5,089 nt of DNA from an uncultured Planctomycetaceae bacterium (GTDB taxonomy: Bacteria > Planctomycetota > Planctomycetia > Pirellulales > UBA1268): NCBI GenBank assembly GCA_937926325.1, contig CALAZQ010000046.1:1-5089 (forward strand). The letters are read 5' to 3'. Each line of letters opens with the position of its first letter. Positions within the stretch are counted from its first letter, which is position 1. Below the pieces are notes generated by a model. It was not told where the DNA came from. It made no database searches and saw only the letters and a list, made by a program, of their open reading frames with translations. The translations under genes and the position numbers were made by a program. Of this stretch, positions 1-5,089 are shown piece by piece.

Positions 1-1
1 C

Positions 2-748
2 TGCAGTGCCTACCTCGAACTCTGCAAATCCCGGCTTGCCGATCCCGAGCAGCGTAACAGTGCCCGGGCCATGCTGCTGCTGGGCCTTGACACGATCCTG
101 CGGCTGCTGCATCCGATCATGCCGTTTGTGACCGAGGAGATCTGGCAGCACCTGCGCGAGGCGGCCGGCGACCGGCGGCTACCCTGGGATGACGGGCCGT
201 CGTCGGAGTCGATCATGGTGGCCTCCTGGCCGACCCCGCCGGCAGCCTGGCGGGATGCCGAGACCGAGGCCCGCTTCGGCAGCTTCCTTGGCGTGGTCGG
301 TGGCATCCGTGAAATTAGGGCTCGCCAGAACGTGCCGCCGCGGCAGACGGTCGAGGTGGCGATCCGCTGCCCGGTGGAGCTTGCCGGCCTGCTCGAGCCG
401 ATGCGTCCGGCGATTGAATCGATGGCTGTCTGTGGGATTACCGGCCTGGGACCGGAGGCGACGGCGGCGGCCGGGGCGGCCGAGACTTCGGCGGCCGGCT
501 GCGATCTGTTCATCGACCTGGCCGACCTGATCGACGTCGATGCCGAAATTGACCGGATCAGCCGCGAACTGGCGAAGCTTGAAGGGCTGATCAAGGGCAA
601 GCGGGGCAAACTGGCCAACGAGCAGTTCACCAGCCGGGCCCCGGCCGCGGTGGTCGAGAAGGAGCGGGCCCAACTGGCCGAGTTTGAAGCGGCCGCCGAA
701 AAACAGACGGCCGCCTTGGCTGCGCTCGAGCAACGGCAGGCCTCGTAA
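2..748 (+). CDS. valS: Valyl-tRNA synthetase, C-terminal part (5' truncated by window)
   Basis: The reading frame is open from base 2 to a TAA at 746-748 and gives 248 residues, the C-terminal part of a class Ia aminoacyl-tRNA synthetase that charges tRNA-Val in the cytoplasm using ATP. The catalytic Rossmann domain with HIGH and KMSKS motifs lies upstream of the window. Visible residues 1-50 are the end of the anticodon-binding helical bundle, with the motif HPIMPFVTEEIWQHL at 37-51, typical of Val/Leu/Ile synthetases. Residues 85-100 (VGGIREIRARQNVPP) match the usual ValS linker, where I/V-R-x-x-R-x-x-x-x-(V/I)-P-P is common. Residues 178-248 form the C-terminal coiled-coil arm specific to ValS, including FTSRAPAAVVEKER (about 209-222), close to the family's F-x-x-(K/R)-A-P-x-x-V-V-x-x-E. 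This arm contacts the tRNA and identifies ValS rather than IleS or LeuS. The end appears intact. The ATG at base 71 is internal, because similarity continues upstream of it. Confidence 0.95.
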   Translation, partial: CSAYLELCKSRLADPEQRNSARAMLLLGLDTILRLLHPIMPFVTEEIWQHLREAAGDRRLPWDDGPSSESIMVASWPTPPAAWRDAETEARFGSFLGVVGGIREIRARQNVPPRQTVEVAIRCPVELAGLLEPMRPAIESMAVCGITGLGPEATAAAGAAETSAAGCDLFIDLADLIDVDAEIDRISRELAKLEGLIKGKRGKLANEQFTSRAPAAVVEKERAQLAEFEAAAEKQTAALAALEQRQAS

Positions 749-765
749 GCCCTCATCGTCGGTGG

Positions 766-930
766 CTCTCGAAGCCGACGGACAGCCGGAGTGCTCGCAA
801 ACCCCGGGAAGCCGGTGGACGGACGACACGCGTTCGTGGGCCCTGGGAGCCGGGTGACGGACGGAATGCGTTCGTGGCCCCTGGAAGCCGCCGGCGGGAG
901 CCGGCGGACAGACGCGACGTCTCGCGTTGT
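766..930 (+). repeat. Four degenerate direct repeats, period 37-38 bp
   Basis: Aligned by eye, units begin at 766, 803, 841 and 879, a spacing of 37, 38 and 38 bp. The clearest pair is 803-840 and 841-878: both start CCC(C/T)GGGA(A/G)GCCGG, continue through an ACGGACG core, and end GCGTTCGTGG. Unit 1 (766-802) is the most diverged. Unit 4 (from 879) starts CCCTGGAAGCCG and carries an internal duplication of GCCGGCGG-like sequence (about 889-907), which lengthens it. The units are not exact, so this is not a CRISPR array. No protein-coding sense is apparent. It resembles a dispersed intergenic repeat that has been tandemly amplified, but whether other copies exist in the genome cannot be seen here. 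Confidence 0.7.
912..927. other. Small perfect hairpin between direct and inverted repeats
   Basis: ACGCGA (912-917) pairs perfectly with TCGCGT (922-927) around a four-base loop CGTC. It sits at the junction where the direct repeats give way to the inverted copies, so it would form the tip of a larger folded structure. There is no T-run after it, so it is not read as an intrinsic terminator. The stem is short and could be chance in sequence this GC-rich. Confidence 0.4.
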
Positions 931-934
931 ACCG

Positions 935-1020
935 TCCAGTCGCTTCCGCTCCTGGCTTCCCGGGTAGCAGTCACGCGATGCTTTCGCCCGTCCGTTCGGG
1001 TAGGCTATCGGCTCCCGGGG
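935..1020 (-). repeat. Two inverted copies of the same repeat unit
   Basis: The unit head reappears in reverse orientation. GGCTTCCCGGG at 954-964 is the exact reverse complement of 803-813. CGGCTCCCGGGG at 1009-1020 reads on the minus strand as CCCCGGGAGCCG, one mismatch from 841-852. Between them CCGTCCGT (988-995) is the exact reverse complement of ACGGACGG at 857-864. The inverted copies are more diverged than the central direct ones and their heads are about 55 bp apart. Together with the direct units they give the region the potential to fold into a long imperfect hairpin or cruciform. Confidence 0.6.
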
Positions 1021-1061
1021 ATCGCAGGCGGTCGGACGCGTCACGGGCAGATAACCCGTTT

Positions 1062-1065
1062 GGAG
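1062..1065 (+). promoter_or_regulatory. Ribosome binding site of the BFN gene
   Basis: GGAG lies 8 bases upstream of the ATG at 1074. This spacing fixes 1074 as the start in preference to in-frame codons further upstream (from 927), which would translate the repeat region, and to the second methionine codon at 1086. Confidence 0.65.
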
Positions 1066-1073
1066 CAATCTCC

Positions 1074-1475
1074 ATGAGCGTACAGATGGAACTCTCGCGG
1101 ATCATCATCAGCGAGATCAACGACCAGCAGGTGGTCTACCTGAAGGAGGTCGAGGGCGATCGCACCTTCCCGATTTTGATCGGCCTGTTCGAGGCCACCA
1201 GCATCGACCGCCGGGTCAAGCATCATCCCTCGCCCCGTCCACTCACCCACGACCTGCTGGTGGCGGCGGTCGAGCTGCTCGGGGGTGAGTTTCAGGATGT
1301 GGTGATCTCGGAGCTGAAGGAGCACACCTACTTCGCCACCCTCAGGGTGCAGAAGGATGGCGAACTGGTCGAGATTGATGCCCGGCCCTCCGACGCCATT
1401 GCCGTCGCGGTCACCTGTGAGCCCAATCTGCCGATCTACGTTGCCGAAGAAGTGCTCGAAAGTGTGCTGGGCTGA
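1074..1475 (+). CDS. Bifunctional nuclease domain (BFN/DUF151) family protein
   Basis: A 133-residue soluble protein consisting of essentially one BFN/DUF151 domain, close to the usual length of stand-alone family members. Family landmarks visible in order: FPILIGLFEA (32-41), which matches the (L/F)PIxIGxxEA motif; RPLTHDL (55-61); a strand-rich middle with VVISELKEHTYFATL (76-90); DARPSDAIA (102-110), the most diagnostic motif; and PIYVAEEVL (120-128). The family name comes from a plant member reported to have both DNase and RNase activity. For most bacterial members the biological role is not settled, so nuclease activity is only inferred. There is no signal peptide and no fused UVR or other extra domain. 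It lies 325 bp after valS, so is probably transcribed separately, and 49 bp before the propeller gene, with which it could share a transcript. The assignment to family is strong; the function is not. Confidence 0.92.
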   Translation: MSVQMELSRIIISEINDQQVVYLKEVEGDRTFPILIGLFEATSIDRRVKHHPSPRPLTHDLLVAAVELLGGEFQDVVISELKEHTYFATLRVQKDGELVEIDARPSDAIAVAVTCEPNLPIYVAEEVLESVLG

Positions 1476-1513
1476 ATACTCGTCGTTTTCGCAGGTCGTG
1501 TGGTACCGACAAA

Positions 1514-1524
1514 AGGAAAAGGGA
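1514..1524 (+). promoter_or_regulatory. Ribosome binding site of the beta-propeller gene
   Basis: A purine-only run AGGAAAAGGGA ends directly before the ATG at 1525. AGGA (1514-1517) stands 7 bases from the start codon. This supports 1525 as the start, immediately ahead of a clear signal peptide, rather than an earlier in-frame ATG at 1357 that lies inside the BFN gene. Confidence 0.65.
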
Positions 1525-2868
1525 ATGGATCTCAGACCAGTTCATGCTTTACGGGAGCGATGGGTTCTTGTCGCCGGGGTAGTCTTGCTGGGCTTGAGCC
1601 TTGGCCAACGTCTGCTGGCCGACGACTGGCCGCAGTGGATGGGGCCGGGCCGGGATAACGTCTGGCGGGAAGACGGGATCAGTGAGCGATTTCCGAAAGG
1701 CGGGCCAAAGGTCCTCTGGCGGACGCCGATCGCCGGTGGCTATGCCGGCCCCGCCGTGGCAGCCGGCCGGGTGTTCGTCAGTGACTACGTCACCGACGCC
1801 AACGTCAAGGTGGCAAACTTTGAGCGGAAGAGTTCGACCGGCACCGAGCGGGTGCTCTGCCTTGATGAAGCAACCGGAAAAATCCTCTGGAGCCACGAGT
1901 ACCCGGTCACCTACACGGTCGCCTACCCGGCCGGCCCTCGGTGTACGCCGACCGTCGATGGTGATCGTGTCTACACCCTCGGCACCGAAGGGGATCTGTT
2001 CTGCTTCAAGGTGGCTGATGGTCAGGTTGTCTGGAAGCGGAACCTGCGGCAGGACTACAACTGCAAGGCGGCCCTCTGGGGCTACGCCAGCCACCCGCTC
2101 ATCGACGGCGAGCGGCTGATCTGCGTGGCCGGCACCGAGGTGGCCCATGCCGTCGCCTTTGACAAGCTCACCGGCAAGGAGATCTGGCGGGCTGGTTCCG
2201 CCCCCGAGCAGGGCTATTCACCGCCGACGATGATTGAGGCGGCCGGCGTCCGCCAACTGGTCTTCATGAAGCCCGACGGTATCTATGCCGTCGTGCCTGA
2301 GACCGGCAAGCTGCTCTGGGAGTCTGGCTACAACGCCGACAACGGTTCCATCATCATGTCGCCGGTTCAGCTGGATGACTATCTGTTTGTCGGTGGCTAT
2401 CAGAACAAGAACCTGCTGCTCAAACTCACTCCCGATCAGCCCGGCGTCAAAGTCGTCTGGCGGAACGAGGTGAAAAAGGGGCTGTCGGCGGTCAACGTGC
2501 AGCCCTTTGCCGCTGACGGGCACCTCTACGGCTTCCATGAAAAGGGTGAACTGCGGGTGGTATCGATTCCGTCGGGCGAGGTCGTCTGGCGGGGCAGCGG
2601 CCCGCTCGGTGGGCGGGCTCCCGGGTCAGGCACCGCCTTCATGGTGCGGCAGGCCGACCGGGTCTGGATGTTTGTCGAGACTGGTGATCTGGTGATCGCC
2701 ACTCTCTCACCAGCGGGCTATGAAGAACTCGACCGGGCCCATCTGCTCGAGCCAACCAACGTCGCCTTCGGCCGGGACGTCGTCTGGTGCCCGCCAGCTT
2801 TTGCCAACCGGTCGATCGTCGTCCGCAACGACATCGAGATCATCAGGGTTTCGCTGGCGGCGGAGTGA
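1525..2868 (+). CDS. Exported PQQ-like beta-propeller repeat protein
   Basis: A 447-residue protein. Residues 1-32 form a Sec signal peptide: basic N-region, hydrophobic core VLVAGVVLLGLSL (14-26), and probable cleavage after LLA at 32. The mature protein would begin DDWPQWMGPGRDN, the WPQWxGPxRD opening common in planctomycete secreted propellers. Repeats end in the PQQ-type G-x-(h)-(h)-W motif, with tryptophans at 65, 122, 170, 221, 265, 312, 355 and 421, spaced about 35-65 residues, which suggests a seven- or eight-bladed propeller. The last strand (IVVRNDIEIIRVSL, 431-444) probably closes the ring with the N-terminal strand. No lipobox, membrane anchor, cytochrome or dehydrogenase domain is seen, so this is unlikely to be a true PQQ enzyme; BamB-like scaffold or extracellular binding roles are alternatives. 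The substrate or partner is unknown. The start is set by the adjacent ribosome binding site and signal peptide. Confidence 0.9.
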   Translation: MDLRPVHALRERWVLVAGVVLLGLSLGQRLLADDWPQWMGPGRDNVWREDGISERFPKGGPKVLWRTPIAGGYAGPAVAAGRVFVSDYVTDANVKVANFERKSSTGTERVLCLDEATGKILWSHEYPVTYTVAYPAGPRCTPTVDGDRVYTLGTEGDLFCFKVADGQVVWKRNLRQDYNCKAALWGYASHPLIDGERLICVAGTEVAHAVAFDKLTGKEIWRAGSAPEQGYSPPTMIEAAGVRQLVFMKPDGIYAVVPETGKLLWESGYNADNGSIIMSPVQLDDYLFVGGYQNKNLLLKLTPDQPGVKVVWRNEVKKGLSAVNVQPFAADGHLYGFHEKGELRVVSIPSGEVVWRGSGPLGGRAPGSGTAFMVRQADRVWMFVETGDLVIATLSPAGYEELDRAHLLEPTNVAFGRDVVWCPPAFANRSIVVRNDIEIIRVSLAAE

Positions 2869-2875
2869 GCCGAAC

Positions 2876-2910
2876 CAGCTAGTCGAGACTGTTGCCGACT
2901 CGGCGAGCTG
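2876..2910 (+). terminator. Possible intrinsic terminator of the beta-propeller gene
   Basis: Starting 8 bases after the TGA (2866-2868), CAGCT+AGTCG (2876-2885) can pair with CGACT (2896-2900) and AGCTG (2906-2910), giving two 5-bp stems with a five-base bulge (CGGCG) and a ten-base loop. TTGGCTTTTC follows, a modest T-rich tail on the plus strand. The structure lies inside the 3' end of the convergent gene. In the opposite direction no T-tract follows, so it would act for the plus strand only. The bulge and interrupted T-tract keep confidence low. Confidence 0.35.
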
Positions 2911-4120
2911 TTGGCTTTTCCGGAGGCGGTGGCCGTTCCGCTGGATGGATCCTGGTGCTGAAATTGGCGGTGAACGGGCCAGGCTTTCGTGGCTCCCAGC
3001 CTGCCGCGGCCCAGTAGGGAGTGGGGTCACCCGGCAGCCGCCATGAGTCAGTGAAGTTTCTGACATCGAGGTAGGTCTCAAACGCGTCGGGTTCGACGGC
3101 GTACTGAATGAAGTATGAAATCCGCTTCTCTTTGCGGGCCTTCAGTGCGAGCAGATTGAGCAGCGTGTTGAACTTGCTCCGGGGCGTGGCCACCTCTTTG
3201 ATCGTTTCTCCAGCTTCCTCGAGCGGCGTCTCTTTCACGTACAGCGTTCGGCCGGCGAAGAAGAACGAAAATTCATACTCCCGAAACTCGGGCAGTTTCG
3301 GCATGGTTTTATTGGCGGCGTTGACGAGTTCTTCTCGCATTTTTTCGGGCGTCGGATACCGGTTGATGTCCCACGTCTGAACCCAGCCATCTTTGTCGGT
3401 GGCGATGCCCAGACGGGTCAGCAGCATCGATCGCCATCGCTGAAACTGGGGGTGCTGCTCCGGGGTCCAGAACGGAATGATCTCTTCACCCCGGCAGAGG
3501 ACATTCACTGGGGTGAGATAGTGGGAGTAGAACGTGCCGTCGTCCCGCTGGGCTGGCAGCACTGGTGCCTGGGGAGCCGTCAGCCGCACCTCGGCCGGCG
3601 GCGGTGCCAGAGGCTTGCGAGTGGTCTTCAACTCGGCTGTCAGCGCCATCCGCTGTTTCTCAGCCTTTGCGGTCTGATCTTCCAACTCTGCCAGCATGGC
3701 ATTGAGTTCTGCAATCTGCTTTTCAGCCTCCGTACGCTGTTTGGTGGCCGCCGCGGTCTGCTGCTGCGCGGTGGTGCTGGTCTGTTTCGCAAGGTCTTCA
3801 ATCCGCTTGAGTTCCCGCTGCAGCCGTTTGAGTTCCACAGCCGGGTCGGTCGTTTGAATTTCCTTTTCTCGGGCAAGGTCCTGCTGCAGTCGCTCGAGCC
3901 GACGGGACACTTCTTCGGCATGCAGTTTTTCTGCCGCAAGCTTTTTGGGGTCGAGTGAACGCTGGAATTCTTCAACAATCCGGTTCGCCGCCTCTTGGCT
4001 CGAGATCTGGACGGCGACCAGCACGATCACCAGAATGCCAACCACATTGGTCAGGGCATCGAGCAACGAGTCCATGTTGCCGCCGGTCGCCGAGGTCGTG
4101 CGTCTGCGTCGTCTGGCCAT
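2879..4120 (-). CDS. Membrane-anchored coiled-coil protein with ExbD/MotB-like N-terminal helix
   Basis: 413 residues, no recognised named family. Residues 2-9 are very basic (ARRRRRTT), as expected for a cytoplasmic N-terminus. A single transmembrane helix spans about 19-39, with Asp21 in LLDALTNVVGILVIVLV, the position where ExbD, TolR and MotB carry their ion-binding aspartate. Residues 59-168 are a long coiled coil with a break at Thr-Asp-Pro (91-93). A proline-rich linker follows (170-190), then a folded C-terminal domain (about 195-375) with PVNVLCRGEEIIPF (204-217) and PDAFETY (344-350), and a proline-rich tail (393-403). No OmpA-type peptidoglycan-binding domain is visible. The inferred topology puts the coiled coil and C-terminal domain in the periplasm. 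The start is the only candidate downstream of the preceding stop that retains the basic N-terminus; no Shine-Dalgarno is visible before it. It follows the upstream gene by 62 bp on the same strand and shares its architecture, so the two are probably co-transcribed. Function unknown; ion-driven complex subunit is an inference. Confidence 0.8.
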   Translation of the reverse strand: MARRRRRTTSATGGNMDSLLDALTNVVGILVIVLVAVQISSQEAANRIVEEFQRSLDPKKLAAEKLHAEEVSRRLERLQQDLAREKEIQTTDPAVELKRLQRELKRIEDLAKQTSTTAQQQTAAATKQRTEAEKQIAELNAMLAELEDQTAKAEKQRMALTAELKTTRKPLAPPPAEVRLTAPQAPVLPAQRDDGTFYSHYLTPVNVLCRGEEIIPFWTPEQHPQFQRWRSMLLTRLGIATDKDGWVQTWDINRYPTPEKMREELVNAANKTMPKLPEFREYEFSFFFAGRTLYVKETPLEEAGETIKEVATPRSKFNTLLNLLALKARKEKRISYFIQYAVEPDAFETYLDVRNFTDSWRLPGDPTPYWAAAGWEPRKPGPFTANFSTRIHPAERPPPPEKPTARRVGNSLD

Positions 4121-4182
4121 GGCTGGTGTCTGGTGGAGGCTGACTGATACGAACGGTTGAAGGCAACACGCCCTCGGATCGG

Positions 4183-5088
4183 CTACAGGCTCAACGAGTC
4201 GAGTGGCAAGACCCCTTCACCTGGGAGCGGAATTTTGCTGTAGAGTTTCCGCTGGCGAATCGGGGCAAGTTCCTCATTGAACAGAGGACTTTGCGGATTG
4301 TCGAAGACCTTCTGCTCGAGCTTATCTTTGTGCACCTGCTGGAAGCGATCGAACTGCCCCTTGACGGTGGCGTAGACGTCAAGTGCATCAGGCCGCAGCA
4401 TAAGCACGACGATCTTGTTCCGATCGTTGAGACCAGCCTCCATGATGGTCTGCAGGGTTTTGTCACCCTGGATTGACTTTGTGGGCACCTGCTTGGCCTT
4501 GTCTCCCTGCCAGAACTGCTTGGCAGGAAAAATCGTCAGCCCCGTCTTGTTCACCTCAATGAACATGCCCGTTGTCGGAATGAGTGAGTGCACCTGAAAG
4601 GGTGTTCGGAGTGCCGGTAGCAGCACGATTGATTTGTCGGGGGCTTTCTTCCGTTCTGCAATCTCTGCCCTGACCTTCGCGATTGCCGCATTTAATTCAC
4701 GTTTTTTCTTTTCCAGCAGCGTTTTGTTTTTGACAAGCTCGGGGTCTACCTTCAAAGGATTTTTCGGAACCCGGGCCAGCATGTTTCGGGCCTGCTCAAG
4801 TCGATCCTCGGCGGCTTCGATCTGTTGCTCAATCTTTTCGAGCTGCGCATTGTTGGTGCGATTGCTGGCGTGTAGAGCGGCCAGTTCTTTTTCGAGCGTC
4901 TTGATCCGGCGTTCCTGTTCAGCCACTTGCTCGAGCTTGGCTTCTCGGTCAACGACCTCAGCCATCGGCTTCGTATCGACCTGCTCCAAGACCACTGCCG
5001 TGATGATCAGAATCAGGTTTCCGATCACACAGGCGAGGATGTCGAGAAAGGGAAAGAGCGAAACTTCCTGCTTTTTTCGTTCGCGGCG
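4183..5088 (-). CDS. ExbD-like membrane coiled-coil protein, paralogue of its neighbour (5' truncated by window)
   Basis: 301 codons are visible from the right edge to a TAG at 4183-4185; the start lies beyond the window. The first visible residues RRERKKQEV are basic and cytoplasmic. They lead into SLFPFLDILACVIGNLILII (visible 10-29), a transmembrane helix that aligns with the ExbD/TolR motif PF(I/L)D(V/I)(M/L)L; Asp16 is the candidate ion-binding residue. Coiled coil runs over about 43-107 and 116-148, broken by a proline-containing segment RVPKNPLKVDP. The C-terminal domain (about 150-301) contains TGMFIEVNKTGLTIFP (173-188) and a hydrophobic strand then PDALDVY (233-239), an arrangement reminiscent of the ExbD periplasmic beta-alpha-beta unit. 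No peptidoglycan-binding domain is seen. A GTG at 5026-5028 falls in the middle of the membrane helix and is not the start. It is transcribed ahead of the 2879-4120 gene. A MotA/TolQ/ExbB-type channel gene upstream would be expected, but is outside the window. Confidence 0.8.
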   Translation of the reverse strand, partial: RRERKKQEVSLFPFLDILACVIGNLILIITAVVLEQVDTKPMAEVVDREAKLEQVAEQERRIKTLEKELAALHASNRTNNAQLEKIEQQIEAAEDRLEQARNMLARVPKNPLKVDPELVKNKTLLEKKKRELNAAIAKVRAEIAERKKAPDKSIVLLPALRTPFQVHSLIPTTGMFIEVNKTGLTIFPAKQFWQGDKAKQVPTKSIQGDKTLQTIMEAGLNDRNKIVVLMLRPDALDVYATVKGQFDRFQQVHKDKLEQKVFDNPQSPLFNEELAPIRQRKLYSKIPLPGEGVLPLDSLSL

Positions 5089-5089
5089 A

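Larger units (their letters stand above)
749..1073. other. Intergenic region without a gene, filled by degenerate repeats
   Basis: This 325-bp stretch separates valS from the BFN gene. Open frames cross it on both strands, but none resembles a protein family, and their translations merely reflect the GC-rich repeat units. Most of it (766-1020) is the repeat cluster described separately. I found no convincing sigma-70 type promoter and no T-tailed hairpin that would clearly terminate valS. The BFN promoter probably lies in the right-hand part, but I cannot place it. Confidence 0.8.

Noticed and set aside
766..930. CRISPR array
   Set aside because: Units are head-to-tail without unique spacers and diverge throughout; inverted copies follow; no cas gene is present.
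10..1068. Long minus-strand open frame (352 codons) antisense to valS and the repeat cluster
   Set aside because: It is antisense to a clearly recognised valS along most of its length, and its other part translates GC-rich repeats. It resembles no protein family and is low-complexity (Ser/Arg/Pro/Ala rich), typical of shadow frames in high-GC DNA.
927..1073. N-terminal extension of the BFN frame starting at 927
   Set aside because: The extension translates the inverted repeats and has no BFN similarity. A good ribosome binding site and the family's normal N-terminus place the start at 1074.
1357..1524. N-terminal extension of the propeller frame starting at 1357
   Set aside because: It overlaps the BFN coding region in another frame and would bury the signal peptide. 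The purine-rich site before 1525 fits the shorter form.
1476..1524. Possible hairpin GTCG...CGAC between the BFN and propeller genes
   Set aside because: Only a four-base stem with an eight-base loop and no T-tract; not distinguishable from chance.
1549..2148. Minus-strand frame of 199 codons inside the propeller gene
   Set aside because: It is antisense to a well-supported gene with a signal peptide and repeats, with no recognisable domain of its own.
3452..3958. Plus-strand frame of 168 codons opposite the coiled-coil gene
   Set aside because: It is antisense to the coiled-coil region, and its Leu/Phe/Cys-rich translation is what Gln/Glu/Lys-rich codons give on the reverse strand; no family resemblance.
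5026..5028. GTG as start of the right-hand minus-strand gene
   Set aside because: It lies within the transmembrane helix; the conserved motif with the key aspartate and the basic N-terminal residues are encoded upstream of it and continue to the window edge.

Overview
The window looks like chromosomal DNA from a high-GC bacterium, most probably a planctomycete (Planctomycetota). This is inferred from three things. The secreted PQQ-type beta-propeller protein has a mature N-terminus with the WPQW signature common in that phylum. The genes are loosely spaced with few clear promoters. There is also a pair of coiled-coil proteins with ExbD-like membrane helices, a type I associate with planctomycete genomes from memory. 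No rRNA, tRNA, CRISPR, transposase or phage gene is visible.

Layout. Positions 2-748 (+) hold the C-terminal end of valyl-tRNA synthetase, cut by the window edge. Positions 749-1073 carry no gene but contain a degenerate repeat cluster: four direct units at a 37-38 bp period, followed by two inverted copies. Positions 1074-1475 (+) encode a bifunctional-nuclease-domain (BFN/DUF151) protein. After a 49-bp gap, 1525-2868 (+) encodes an exported PQQ-like beta-propeller protein. The remainder is on the minus strand and converges on the propeller gene with only 10 bp between stop codons: 4120-2879 is a membrane-anchored coiled-coil protein, preceded by 5088-4183, a second protein of the same architecture whose start lies beyond the right edge.

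How they fit together. The left part is housekeeping (tRNA charging) plus a small BFN gene that may be co-transcribed with the propeller gene. The right part is the most interesting. The two minus-strand proteins each have a basic N-terminus, one transmembrane helix with an aspartate where ExbD/TolR/MotB carry their ion-binding aspartate, a long coiled coil, and a C-terminal domain sharing a PDA[LF][DE][VT]Y motif. They look like diverged paralogues that would act as two different rod subunits of an ion-driven inner-membrane complex. The expected MotA/TolQ/ExbB-type channel partner is not in the window; if it exists it should lie just beyond position 5089. What this complex does is unknown from the sequence.
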